Virus record (IMG/VR): IMGVR_UViG_3300032296_001361
Coordinates: 1-33,912 of that record
DNA length: 33,912 bases
Direction: 5' to 3' (one strand)
Source: a virus
Part shown: positions 6,845 to 14,830 of the stretch, piece after piece
Layout of the letters: each line of letters starts with the position of its first letter
Position numbering within the stretch: the stretch's first letter is position 1
The notes under the pieces: model-generated
Told to the model about the DNA's origin: nothing
What the model saw: the letters and a program-made list of their open reading frames with translations, nothing else
Database searches by the model: none
Program-made: the position numbers and the translations under genes

Positions 6845-7396
6845 ATGACCGATTCTAAGACTTGCAGCCGCTGTAAGCAAATCCTGCCACGCACAGACTT
6901 TGGCAAACACAGCAAAACACCTGATGGCCTTTACAGTCAATGCCAGCCGTGCCGCCGACTAGCTCGCGCTGACTATCGCAAACGACACGCAGACACAATC
7001 AAAGCCGAACAGAAAAGCAACTACGAACGCAACCGTGATAAGCGAATTGCTTATGCAAATCAGCGCATAAAAGACAACCCTGAACAGCACAAAATCAACA
7101 TGGCTAAATCTCGCAAAAAACGCCATTTAGAAGTTGCAGCTGACACTCGCAGGCGTAACGCCAGGCGAAAAGCCAATGGCATTTTTGCTATTAGTAAAAG
7201 TGAACTCAAACGCCTAAGCCAACAACCATGCTTCTACTGTGGCACAACCGAACGGCTAACCGTAGATCATGTCATAGCAGTTGCGCGAGGTGGTCGCGAC
7301 TCAATCGGCAACCTAGTGTCAGCCTGCAAAAGTTGCAACAGTCAAAAGCGTGAACTGACAATCATGGAATGGCGCAAAAAAAGAGAAGGCCGGTAA
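6845..7396 (+). CDS. HNH endonuclease with N-terminal zinc motif (putative homing type)
   Basis: A 183-residue basic protein. Residues 7-36 form a zinc motif (CSRCKQILPRTDFGKH, then CQPC). A long Lys/Arg-rich helix follows. The C-terminal HNH fold has CFYCGTTERLTVDHVIAVA, with the catalytic DH pair, then GNLVSACKSCNSQK. Free-standing HNH genes of this build are usually homing endonucleases or nickases. It is on the plus strand in a minus-strand operon, just past the capsid terminator. Its last codons and stop (7394-7396) are made from the stem of that terminator on the other strand, consistent with insertion beside the capsid gene. Confidence 0.85.
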   Translation: MTDSKTCSRCKQILPRTDFGKHSKTPDGLYSQCQPCRRLARADYRKRHADTIKAEQKSNYERNRDKRIAYANQRIKDNPEQHKINMAKSRKKRHLEVAADTRRRNARRKANGIFAISKSELKRLSQQPCFYCGTTERLTVDHVIAVARGGRDSIGNLVSACKSCNSQKRELTIMEWRKKREGR

Positions 7397-7420
7397 GTCT
7401 ACGCGCTTACCGACCTTCTC
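7376..7420 (-). terminator. Rho-independent terminator after the capsid gene
   Basis: A 15-position stem, 7420-7406 paired with 7397-7383, contains a single G-U pair on the minus strand and an 8-nt loop. It is followed by seven uridines (complement of 7376-7382). Two smaller perfect hairpins precede it: CTAGC/GCTAG around the capsid stop (7444-7459) and GCTTAG/CTAAGC (7422-7438). The trio could both end and stabilise the capsid mRNA. On the plus strand there is no U-run, so it acts mainly in the capsid direction. Confidence 0.85.
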
Positions 7421-7451
7421 AGCTTAGACTTTCTAAGCCAGAACTAGCTTC

Positions 7452-8603
7452 TTAGCTAGCCCCGCCCTTGAAAAATCCTATGTGTGTTGCGTGGGTTAGT
7501 GCACCGTCAACACGGATAAGACCACGGTAAGCAGTCACATCGGTGTTGAAGTTAAAGTCGGTTGACGATGCAACCTGCACGCCGCCGGCGACCCTGGCCT
7601 TAAATGACCCTAAGTGCCCGAAAAGCACGCTCTTCGCACCAGTAGCAACAGCAGGAATTGCAGGGTTCTCGTAAACAGGGTAACCAAGCAACGAAGCTGG
7701 CTGACCAACAACAGCGTTGTCAGTCCAGATGTAAGCACCTGAACCATCCTTCAACTTACGAGCAGCAGCAATACCAGACTTAGCCATCATAAAGCCGAGC
7801 CCGGGGAGAGTTCTAGCCCCCGATTCGATACCGTAGACCAAATCGATTAGGTTCTCGTAAGTAGCAGCACCTGAAACACCAGTTCCACCGGTAACAACAG
7901 AACCAGCAGCAGCAACCAACTTGTCAGTTAGCGCAGTGTTAGTCTGCACACCAAGCGAAGTTCCAAGCTGCTGTGCAATGTAACCAGTGATGTCGAAACC
8001 AGCGTCAGTTACCAACTCGTTAGCCAAGTTGACAATCGCACCATACTTGATCGCACCAAGAGTGATTGATGAGAAGGTTGGGTTTGACTCTGACACAGTT
8101 CCAGCAGCCGCAACTGAACCAGAAGTGCTGATTGCAGTAACGGTTGGCAAGATTAGGTTCTCACCTGATGCAGTGTTGAACACCTCTGAGGTGCTTAGGA
8201 TTGGCCCAACCTGGGTCGCAATCTGGAACACCTGGTCATAGAACGAGGTTGGAACGGTGTTGCTTGAAGGTGTTAGTGGTGCGCGTAGTTCACGCATGAA
8301 CTCGTGTGAACGAACCTCACCACGAGCAATCGCACGAAGAACATCAGCCTCAGAAGAAGCAGGTGCAACCTCTGGTGCGAACGAGCCAGCAGCCTGAGCA
8401 GCCTCAGCTGAACGCTGTGCCACCTTCTCAGCAGTAGCAATAGCAGCATCGCGCTGCGCAATGTCAGCCTCGATACGGTCAATCTTTTGTAGGTCTTCGG
8501 CAGTTAGTCCACGCTTCTCAGACTCAGCGATGTCCAAGACTTCGCGCATCTGTGCAACAAGGTTGTTGCGAACTTCTGCCTGACCCTTGATAAATTCAGA
8601 CAT
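7452..8603 (-). CDS. HK97-fold major capsid protein
   Basis: A 383-residue protein. Residues 1 to about 105 are a charged coiled-coil delta domain that would act as scaffold and be removed by the protease; a Pro/Ala-rich segment (FAPEVAPASSEAD) lies within it. The mature part starts around LRAPLTPSSN and has the HK97 core pattern, including VPTSFYDQVFQIA, GAIVNLANELVTDAG, LGYPVYENPAIP and the C-terminal YRGLIRVDGALTH. Ribosome site: GAGG, 6 nt before the ATG. It stands alone between two strong terminators, so it is probably transcribed as its own high-output message. Confidence 0.92.
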   Translation of the reverse strand: MSEFIKGQAEVRNNLVAQMREVLDIAESEKRGLTAEDLQKIDRIEADIAQRDAAIATAEKVAQRSAEAAQAAGSFAPEVAPASSEADVLRAIARGEVRSHEFMRELRAPLTPSSNTVPTSFYDQVFQIATQVGPILSTSEVFNTASGENLILPTVTAISTSGSVAAAGTVSESNPTFSSITLGAIKYGAIVNLANELVTDAGFDITGYIAQQLGTSLGVQTNTALTDKLVAAAGSVVTGGTGVSGAATYENLIDLVYGIESGARTLPGLGFMMAKSGIAAARKLKDGSGAYIWTDNAVVGQPASLLGYPVYENPAIPAVATGAKSVLFGHLGSFKARVAGGVQVASSTDFNFNTDVTAYRGLIRVDGALTHATHIGFFKGGAS

Positions 8604-8718
8604 AATGTCCTCTTTCAGTTTTAGGGATTAGGGAAACCTGCCGTGAATGACACAGAACAGAAACGGTGGCGCTAACGCTCAACCTGTGAATAAGTTTAGC
8701 CAACGCAATATAACAGCG
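8604..8718 (-). promoter_or_regulatory. Capsid gene leader; probable capsid promoter region
   Basis: This is the gap between the terminator at 8719-8763 and the capsid start. Because transcription should stop at that terminator, a promoter is expected here. TATATT and TAAACT occur early in the leader as possible -10 elements, but no convincing -35 partner is visible. A phage-specific or host alternative sigma promoter is possible. Confidence 0.3.
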
Positions 8719-8763
8719 TAAAAGAAAACCCCTGCCGGTAAAGGGTAAGAAAACCAGCAGGGG
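8719..8763 (-). terminator. Rho-independent terminator upstream of the capsid gene
   Basis: On the minus strand CCCCTGCTGG (8763-8754) pairs with CCGGCAGGGG (8738-8729) through one U-G wobble, with a 15-nt loop, followed by TTTTCTTTT. It ends the terminase-portal-protease transcript just after the 52-residue gene. Confidence 0.8.
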
Positions 8764-8777
8764 AAAAGAACTGCGAT

Positions 8778-8936
8778 CTAACGAGTTTCTTTTGCCTCAG
8801 TCACACGAACTTCTTTGGCCGGTGCTGATGCCGATGCAATGTCCTTCACCAGTTCGGCAATAACGCCGCTATCAGGTGAACCAGCAATTTCATTGATTAC
8901 CTTTATTGCAATCTCGTATTCTTCTTTCGTTGGCAT
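8778..8936 (-). CDS. Small hypothetical protein between protease and capsid
   Basis: A 52-residue protein, MPTKEEYEIAIKVINEIAGS and onward, ending VTEAKETR. The ATG at 8936 shares its A with the protease stop (TAATG), so it is translationally coupled to the protease. It is highly charged and helical, with no membrane segment or metal motif. Its place between protease and capsid would suit a scaffold-like or assembly accessory role, but that is a guess from position only. Confidence 0.7.
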   Translation of the reverse strand: MPTKEEYEIAIKVINEIAGSPDSGVIAELVKDIASASAPAKEVRVTEAKETR

Positions 8937-10444
8937 TAGATGTCCTTCATTAGCAGGTCTAGTTTCTTCTTCTTCAAGGCGAGAATGTCACCCTGAACTT
9001 CTTGCACTTCTTCGGTCTTAGTCAGTTTCGACACAACATCGGTTATGAGTGTTGCCTGTGTCGGGTCTAGGTCTTCGCCCGATTCCAAACGCATAAGCGC
9101 ATCAGCCAACTGGTCGGCATCAATGCCGGTGGTTGATCTGACTGCCACTGTGCCAGCCGTGCCTTCATAGGCCGGTGAGCTGACAATGCTGACCTCAAAC
9201 AAACGCACGGCTTGTAGGGTTCGCACATCGCCCGACCAAGAATCCTTTATCACCGAGAAACCAAACGACATAGAATCCACGGTCTTAGAACGGATAAGTT
9301 CGCTCACATCACGGCCACGAGTCGTATTAGCCAGGGTCGCTTCGACCTTCAAGCCACGCTCATCCTCAGTCAATTTCAGAGTGCCACCACGAACCGAAGC
9401 CAAAGGCTCACCAGCATCATGATTCCACAACAACTTGACCTCATTGCGCGACTGCAAAGAACGCTTAAACGCACCAGGTGCGATGCGCTCAATGAACGGC
9501 AACGGCACAGAATCGCTGTTGAACACGGCAGCGTAACCAGTGAAGGTCATGCCGGCAGGTGTTTCGCGAATCTCAAAATCTGTTACATTGACACGCTGCT
9601 CAGGCTCAGGCTTAGTGCGACCCTCAACCGTGCCACCCTCAATCTGCGCCTTGATTCTGTGAGCAACATCAACCCACTTAGAACGAACATCAACAGTCAT
9701 AGCATCTCTTTCTTGCTCTGCTTCAATTCTAGCAACCACCGATTCTGCATAAGCCATAGTGCGTTCAGCAGCTCTCTTACCTGGCCCACTGCCCCACAAC
9801 AAATGCGCAACAACACCAGCCGAAGGATAGTTGTCAGAAGAAGGGTCAGCATCAGGCGAATCCAAATCGCCCATGTGTCTAGCAATCCACGCAGCAATGC
9901 GAACCCACTTGTCATCGCTCACACGACCCTCAGCCATCTCACGCGCCTCACGCACAGTGCGATCCACAAGGCCGTCACCAGCCAAACCCTGCTCATAATA
10001 TTCAAGACCACGCCTCGCAGCTGCCCTCATGTATGCAGGTGCTTCCTGATTTATTGCACGGTCTTCATCCTGGTCTTCTTCATCAAAGACTTCTGGCTGG
10101 TCAATCTTGGTCAAATCTGCGACAGGCACAACACTTATCAAAACGGTTTCCACAAAGAAACCACCCATGTCGTCATAAATTTTGACCTGAGCCGTTTCAT
10201 CATCAACGGAATAAACCTCACCGGTCTTAGTTTCGCCATCAACATCCCAAGTGACATAATCGCCAACAGCGACAGACACGGCGCGTTCACCCTCAAACGG
10301 TTCTTCGGTGGCGATGCTCAAAGCCACAGCGTTATCAATCGCGCCCTGTTTGCTGTCGTGGCAGGCAACCAAGTCACCAGTGTCATCGACAACAGCCCAA
10401 CCCGACTCGCACCCGACACGGTTCTTAGCAATGAAATATGGCAT
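8936..10444 (-). CDS. HK97-family prohead protease with a long N-terminal extension
   Basis: A 502-residue protein. The C-terminal half is a peptidase U35 (HK97 gp4-type) domain: VFNSDSVPLPFIERIAPGAF, the catalytic His in LLWNHDAGEP (H342), the Ser in SMSFGFSV (S393) and an acidic partner in LFEVSIVSSP. It would cleave the capsid delta domain in the prohead. The first 250 residues are separate: a small beta-barrel-like segment (VAVGDYVTWDVDG, VYSVDDETAQVKIYDD, about 58-105) and a helical module near 135-240 (MRAAARRGLEYYEQG, NYPSAGVVAHLLWGSG). That module recurs in other actinophage proteins. The extension may recruit the protease or act in the prohead shell. Start at the TAATG junction with the upstream gene. 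Confidence 0.88.
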   Translation of the reverse strand: MPYFIAKNRVGCESGWAVVDDTGDLVACHDSKQGAIDNAVALSIATEEPFEGERAVSVAVGDYVTWDVDGETKTGEVYSVDDETAQVKIYDDMGGFFVETVLISVVPVADLTKIDQPEVFDEEDQDEDRAINQEAPAYMRAAARRGLEYYEQGLAGDGLVDRTVREAREMAEGRVSDDKWVRIAAWIARHMGDLDSPDADPSSDNYPSAGVVAHLLWGSGPGKRAAERTMAYAESVVARIEAEQERDAMTVDVRSKWVDVAHRIKAQIEGGTVEGRTKPEPEQRVNVTDFEIRETPAGMTFTGYAAVFNSDSVPLPFIERIAPGAFKRSLQSRNEVKLLWNHDAGEPLASVRGGTLKLTEDERGLKVEATLANTTRGRDVSELIRSKTVDSMSFGFSVIKDSWSGDVRTLQAVRLFEVSIVSSPAYEGTAGTVAVRSTTGIDADQLADALMRLESGEDLDPTQATLITDVVSKLTKTEEVQEVQGDILALKKKKLDLLMKDI

Positions 10445-10713
10445 TAGACAGGAATCCTTAGATAACTAACGGTGTGGCCTGATGTTTCCGACACAATCCA
10501 CAAAGACTGATTTGGGAAAATAAGAAAATCGTTCGTTTCCAACTTATTGATGCCGAAACCATTGAGAATCGAAACATCACTGCCGCCGATGTAAAGAGTT
10601 TTGTCGTTCGCCTCGTTGTGAACATAAAGGCGAATAGGCGAAACGCCAACACCATCAATCTGCACCGGTGTTGTGCCAACCGTTATACGACCAGACTCAA
10701 TCGGCAAAGCCAT
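10444..10713 (-). CDS. Small beta-rich structural protein (unknown)
   Basis: An 89-residue protein of short beta strands: MALPIESGRITVGTTPVQI, then PIRLYVHNEAND, then LETNDFLIFPNQSLWIVSE. Proteins like this often sit between portal and protease in actinophages and look like single beta-sandwich domains, possibly head decoration or fibre-base proteins. No catalytic motif is seen. It is coupled at both ends to its neighbours (shared stop/start bases at 10713 and 10444). Confidence 0.7.
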   Translation of the reverse strand: MALPIESGRITVGTTPVQIDGVGVSPIRLYVHNEANDKTLYIGGSDVSILNGFGINKLETNDFLIFPNQSLWIVSETSGHTVSYLRIPV

Positions 10714-12041
10714 TAGTAAACCGTGCCTGGTGCTGTCGGATCAATCTGTGCCACAGGTTGCAGCTGAGTGCTAGGAACGCCTGTGTGAGCGATAGGTGGC
10801 AAACCAAGACCAGCCAAAGTTTCGGCAGGGTCGAAACCAACCTGAATAAGCATCTGTGCCATCTTCACGCGCTTTTCTTCTTCCACCACAGCCGTCTGCG
10901 CAAGGTCAATGTTGGCGAGTGGCACACGGAACTGGTTGCCATCGTCAACAGGTGACAAGTCTTCCAACCTGCGCACATCGTTGACCGACATAAAACCAGC
11001 CTGAGTGCCAACCGAATAAGCAGTCATGCGTGTCTGCAAATCGCCACGAAGAAGCGCGTTGAAGTTGAACTTGATAAACGCCGCCGGTGTCGGCAACAGT
11101 CTGCTGTAACTCCACTCAATCTTTTCGAGGATAGGTCTTAGCGTGTGACTTATGAACTGTAAGTTGTTATTCTCAGAAGACGCGTAGCTGGATGCACCTG
11201 GCACATCCATCATGTGCAACGGAATGTTGAACGCACGAGCCATTTCTTCCACAGCGAACCTGCGTGAATCCAAGAACTGTGCCTGATCGTTAGGAACGCT
11301 GGTCGGCTTGTATTGTGCGCCACCAGACAACACACCGGTCTTGTGAGCTTTACGCCAACCACGGTGGCGCGAATCGAAACCGTCAACGAGGTTCTTAGCC
11401 TGTTCAGCAGTCAACGCACCAGGGAACTCAATAACACCCTGAGTGGTTGCACCCTGACCAAAGAACCTAGCCGCATACAACTGCAAAGCCGAAGCCACAC
11501 CCAACGCATCCTTCAACTTGGTGACGCGAGCAATACCAGTCAACGAACCAGGTTCAGCCAAATCAATGATGTGAATGACCTCATCGCTGGTCAAAGTCTT
11601 ATTCTCACCAGTCACCACAAAGGTTTTGCGACCAATGCTGTTGCGCTTCACCTCAACGGTGGTCGGGTCAAGAACCACAAGGTTCACAACCTCGCCATTA
11701 CGGTCACGGAATACGCGCGTGTAACTGTTGCCGTAAACCAGCAACGAAGTCACAAGTGCGCCATAGTGCGCCTGTCTAGTCGTGTCAACATCAGGCTGCT
11801 CAACCCAACTAGGCTTCGGCCTATACGGTTGACGGTCACCATCAACACGAATAAAGGCATCACAAGGCAAAGTGCTAATCGTGTCGCTGATAAGCGAAAC
11901 AGCTGAAAAGAACGCCACAATCTCAAAAGCGTTCTGCCCATTGATAGCAACACCAGCGTTCGACTCAATACCAGCCTCAATGCCAGAACCCCAAACGGTC
12001 TGAAACGAAACAGCCCTCTGCTCAAACAACTTATTCAGCAT
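10713..12041 (-). CDS. Portal protein (HK97 family)
   Basis: A 442-residue portal, the dodecameric ring at the DNA-entry vertex. Diagnostic segments include FEIVAFFSAVSLISDTISTL near the start, LLVYGNSYTRVFRDRNGEVV in the wing, VIHIIDLAEPGSLTG, and the helical crown region RRFAVEEMARAFNIPLHM with SYASSENNNLQF (typical of the family), then LRPILEKIEWSYSRLL. The C-terminal region after 380 is proline-rich and variable. The start is an ATG in a TAATG overlap with a 46-residue membrane protein gene. Confidence 0.92.
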   Translation of the reverse strand: MLNKLFEQRAVSFQTVWGSGIEAGIESNAGVAINGQNAFEIVAFFSAVSLISDTISTLPCDAFIRVDGDRQPYRPKPSWVEQPDVDTTRQAHYGALVTSLLVYGNSYTRVFRDRNGEVVNLVVLDPTTVEVKRNSIGRKTFVVTGENKTLTSDEVIHIIDLAEPGSLTGIARVTKLKDALGVASALQLYAARFFGQGATTQGVIEFPGALTAEQAKNLVDGFDSRHRGWRKAHKTGVLSGGAQYKPTSVPNDQAQFLDSRRFAVEEMARAFNIPLHMMDVPGASSYASSENNNLQFISHTLRPILEKIEWSYSRLLPTPAAFIKFNFNALLRGDLQTRMTAYSVGTQAGFMSVNDVRRLEDLSPVDDGNQFRVPLANIDLAQTAVVEEEKRVKMAQMLIQVGFDPAETLAGLGLPPIAHTGVPSTQLQPVAQIDPTAPGTVY

Positions 12042-12181
12042 TACTTCTGACCTCGCTCAATAGCCAAACCAAACAACAACACACCAACACCGGCAACAAC
12101 CACACCCAACGGTGGAAACACGACACCGACACCGATGGCGATTAGTGCTGCACCAGCAGCCTGAAAAATTGTGGCAATCAT
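12041..12181 (-). CDS. Small hydrophobic membrane protein
   Basis: A 46-residue protein beginning MIATIFQAAGAALIAIGVG, then VVFPPLGVVVAGVGVLLFGL, ending AIERGQK. It is almost entirely membrane-spanning, with a PP turn between two short hydrophobic helices. The ATG at 12181 has AAAGGCG, which overlaps the terminase stop, just upstream. The stop TAA shares a base with the portal ATG. Tight coupling on both sides shows the frame is used. Function unknown. Confidence 0.75.
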   Translation of the reverse strand: MIATIFQAAGAALIAIGVGVVFPPLGVVVAGVGVLLFGLAIERGQK

Positions 12182-12191
12182 CTACACGCCT

Positions 12192-13706
12192 TTACATAAA
12201 GAACTCAGGAACAACCTGTGCTTCTAGTTTAGCCGAGGCACGGTCATACGCAGCAATGGCGGCAACAGCACAGTCAATCCTGCGATTAGAGTTTCGGTTC
12301 TCTTTGACAATGCGCACACCCAGGTTGTCGGCCTTAGTCACTGCGTTAGTGAAATGGCGCGACACCATCGGGTCACCATCATTGCTCAGTCGCGATTCCG
12401 TGACCGCATCATAAAACTTCGCGCAAGCTGTAACCATGCGCCTAGCAGAAGTCGTAGGATATTCAACAATCGGCACTCCTTGATCTTGTAAAACTTCCAT
12501 AGAACGCTGCCACCTGAACGGGTCGCAGACAACTTCGCGCACTTTATACGCGGCACAGAACGCCAGAATCTCGTTCTCGGCTTCTTGAATCTCAACACGC
12601 CACGAGTCATCAGCACCCACAGGCTTTTCCCAAGCCTTCACCATGAACACATAAGCAGGTTTCTCAGCCGTTGGGATAGTGCAACCAATGATGGCCGTGG
12701 TGTCACCTGAGAACGAACCATCGAAACCCAACACATACTCGTCATCAGGGTCAAGTTCGCGAGGGTCAGCCAACCCTTCCCAAACACCTGACGGCAACCA
12801 AGACAGCTGCGAACTAACCCACTGATTCAAACGCTTAGTGCGGAACTCTGCTTCTGGTGTGCGCTTCACAGCAGACTCAAAATCGGCGCGGCTCACAATG
12901 TCATCAAAGCCAGGGTTCGCTGATTCCCAAGTTTCAGGCAACCGGTGATCTGCTTCTGGCGATGCTTCCCACCAAGCCATGAAGAAGTTAGGGTCAACGA
13001 TTTCCCCTGTGGCCACACGCTTCCCATACTGATAAAGCGAATAGGCGATTGAGTCCTGACCGGTGGCATCCGACTTCACACCAGCAGTCGTGATCGCAAC
13101 GAGCTGCCCAATCTTGCCACGGTTACCCATCGCCAACGAAAACACATCAAACAGTTCACGACTCTGGTGCGCGTGTAACTCATCCATAATCACACGGCTA
13201 GGGTTCAGACCTTCTTTGGAATACGCCTCAGCACTGACCACGCGAAACACGCTGTTAGTTTCAGGCACAAAGATTGAGTCCTTGTAAATCTGCACCATGT
13301 CTTTGAGTTCACTGCGCTCAACCATTCGCTTTGCTTCACCGAACACGATTCGCGCCTGTTCCTTCTCAGCCGCGACAGCGATAACCTCACCACCGTTGAT
13401 GCCCTCGCCCAGTAGCGAATACAGACCGATGGCTGCCGAAGACAACGCCGACTTGCCGTTCTTCCTAGGCATCCCAATAAGTGCAATCTGTGCTTCTAAG
13501 CCACCATCAGCATCTCGCGCATAAAGCCGTTTCAACAATTCCTTCTGCCAGTCGCGAAGGCGCAACGCATCACCAGCACGACCAGCAATGCCATCCTTGC
13601 CAACAGACCCAAAGGCCTCAGCAAACAGGCCAGCGAACTCGCCATCGCCACGGTCAATCGACGCATCGTCGACGGGTGTCAGCCAGGCTGGTGGCCAACT
13701 AGCCAC
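12192..13706 (-). CDS. Terminase large subunit
   Basis: A 504-residue packaging motor. The ATPase domain has Walker A GMPRKNGKS (78-86) and Walker B VIMDELHAH (D175, E176), with ITTAG as coupling motif III near 205. The nuclease domain has three acidic positions in GFDGSFSGD (D329), VCDPFRW (D395) and RRIDCAVA (D478). It drives DNA into the prohead and cuts the concatemer. It overlaps the small subunit gene by 8 nt. The sequence type is that of HK97-like cos phages rather than of headful T4-like terminases, but the packaging mode cannot be decided from this alone. Confidence 0.93.
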   Translation of the reverse strand: MASWPPAWLTPVDDASIDRGDGEFAGLFAEAFGSVGKDGIAGRAGDALRLRDWQKELLKRLYARDADGGLEAQIALIGMPRKNGKSALSSAAIGLYSLLGEGINGGEVIAVAAEKEQARIVFGEAKRMVERSELKDMVQIYKDSIFVPETNSVFRVVSAEAYSKEGLNPSRVIMDELHAHQSRELFDVFSLAMGNRGKIGQLVAITTAGVKSDATGQDSIAYSLYQYGKRVATGEIVDPNFFMAWWEASPEADHRLPETWESANPGFDDIVSRADFESAVKRTPEAEFRTKRLNQWVSSQLSWLPSGVWEGLADPRELDPDDEYVLGFDGSFSGDTTAIIGCTIPTAEKPAYVFMVKAWEKPVGADDSWRVEIQEAENEILAFCAAYKVREVVCDPFRWQRSMEVLQDQGVPIVEYPTTSARRMVTACAKFYDAVTESRLSNDGDPMVSRHFTNAVTKADNLGVRIVKENRNSNRRIDCAVAAIAAYDRASAKLEAQVVPEFFM

Positions 13707-14145
13707 TTTGCTTCTTAGCCTTCAACGCCATCAGTTCTTCCAACTTCGATTTAGTCTTCGTGCTGATAAGACCAAGCCTGGTTCGGTCAGCCGGTGTAAA
13801 CCCAAGCAGACTCAGGTTCTTCACAATCAACATCTCAACATCATTCAGCTGCTTAGTCATGTGCCACTCGTCAGGATGCGTAGCCACATAGTCACGCAAA
13901 GTTTCGCGCCGGTCAATCTGTTCAGCAATCAACTGAACCAGCTGCGTGTCAGTCTTAATGCTGATCCACAACTCACCAACACCAAACACCGAATCCCAAA
14001 ACTGTTTACCCTGCTCACCCAACGGCCTCAACGGCTCACGATAGCCATAATCCAAAGGCGCAATGCCATCATTCGTGCGAATAGGTCGCTTACCAGGATT
14101 GCCCTGCAACAGCCTCAATTCAGCCGGCTTAGGTTGATTAGCCAA
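13699..14145 (-). CDS. Terminase small subunit (P27 family)
   Basis: A 148-residue DNA-recognition subunit. The N-terminus ELRLLQGNPGKRPI is the hallmark of the P27 family. The middle part is helical (QFWDSVFGVGELW, LVQLIAEQIDRRETLRDY) and the end carries LGFTPADRTRLGL, a conserved C-terminal element in this family. It binds the packaging site and positions the large subunit. It is the first gene after a 174-bp non-coding stretch that probably contains the cos site. An AAAGGG site lies about 16 nt before the ATG. Confidence 0.9.
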   Translation of the reverse strand: MANQPKPAELRLLQGNPGKRPIRTNDGIAPLDYGYREPLRPLGEQGKQFWDSVFGVGELWISIKTDTQLVQLIAEQIDRRETLRDYVATHPDEWHMTKQLNDVEMLIVKNLSLLGFTPADRTRLGLISTKTKSKLEELMALKAKKQSG

Positions 14146-14319
14146 AACACACCATCCCTTTGCTCAAAGTCCGTCAGAACGCCACACAGCGCCATACAAG
14201 ACTAACCCAGAAACCACACAACTGCGTAGGTGTGCGCAAAAGTGAGGTCGGGGTGTTCTTCGCCACCTTGTCATAGGAATTGACCCATCCCCGATGTATG
14301 CCACCAGGGGTCTAGGGGT
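14146..14319. other. Non-coding stretch before the terminase genes; candidate cos/packaging region
   Basis: No open frame is convincing here. It contains a tandem octamer, GGGGTCTA twice (14307-14322), and G/C-rich blocks CCCC (14289-14292) and GGGG (14307-14310). In HK97-like actinophages the cos site usually lies just before the small terminase gene and close to an HNH gene, as here. No cohesive end can be fixed from a circularised sequence. Confidence 0.45.
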
Positions 14320-14649
14320 CTAGGTGAGTGGTTTGTTTCCGCGGCGTTCGTTGCAGCTACGGTGTGCTGGCGCTAATGGTGAGTTTCGGTCACCGGCAAT
14401 GATGTGGTCGGCTGTCCACGGATCGTTTATTCGTGCAGGGTCGCCGCAGATGTGGCAGTTGACAGCTGATTCGCGCACGGCTTTGGCGCGGCGTTTGTAG
14501 TCACCAGAATACTGACCTGTAAGTTTCTTGACCGTTGCTCTACGGTTCGCTGTCTGCGCATCTACCTGTGCCTGATGCACAACACAACGACTTTGACCTG
14601 GTTCAGTCAACAGCCCACAAGTCAGGCAAGGTCTACGGAAGCGGCTCAC
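14320..14649 (-). CDS. HNH endonuclease next to the terminase genes
   Basis: A 109-residue HNH protein with CLTCGLL near the start, CHICGDPARINDPWTADHII (zinc knuckle plus catalytic DH) and HRSCNERRGNK at the end. HNH proteins beside the terminase are common in HK97-like phages, where some are needed for cos cleavage together with the large terminase. The preferred start is GTG at 14649 in a GTGA overlap with the zinc-ribbon gene, with AAAGGC just upstream; an ATG at 14718 would overlap that gene by 73 nt and read an unlikely N-terminus. Confidence 0.85.
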   Translation of the reverse strand: MSRFRRPCLTCGLLTEPGQSRCVVHQAQVDAQTANRRATVKKLTGQYSGDYKRRAKAVRESAVNCHICGDPARINDPWTADHIIAGDRNSPLAPAHRSCNERRGNKPLT

Positions 14650-14828
14650 TTGCCTTTGTCTGTCGAATAGAAACCCGAACCTTTGAACGACACACCCACA
14701 CCACCCACCACCTGCCACATAGGTTCACCACACTCAGCGCATCGGATGTCTGTTGGTTCTTCGGCGTGGATGCTTCTTATTTCTTTTCTTATGTGGCCTG
14801 ATGCGCAGGTGTATTCATACAGCGGAAT
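14646..14828 (-). CDS. FmdB-like zinc-ribbon protein, probable ATT start
   Basis: A 60-residue protein reading (M)PLYEYTCASGH, then DIRCAECGEPMWQ, then VSFKGSGFYSTDKGK. This matches the FmdB-type small zinc-ribbon family (MPxYEYxC at the start, FKGSGFYxTD at the end), with the first knuckle reduced to one Cys and a His. The family Met is encoded by ATT (14828-14826). GAAGGG lies 6 nt before it, and the upstream stop ends 2 nt before it. An in-frame ATG at 14846 adds 6 residues but lacks a site and overlaps the upstream gene. Role unknown; possibly a small nucleic-acid or regulator-binding protein. Confidence 0.7.
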   Translation of the reverse strand: MPLYEYTCASGHIRKEIRSIHAEEPTDIRCAECGEPMWQVVGGVGVSFKGSGFYSTDKGK

Positions 14829-14830
14829 AG

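Noticed and set aside
9419-10447. 342-codon plus-strand frame opposite the protease
   Set aside because: Shadow of the HK97 protease gene; composition is atypical and no coding pattern is visible.
14650-14718. ATG at 14718 as start of the terminase-side HNH gene
   Set aside because: It would overlap the zinc-ribbon gene by 73 nt; the GTG at 14649 with a GTGA junction and AAAGGC is better.
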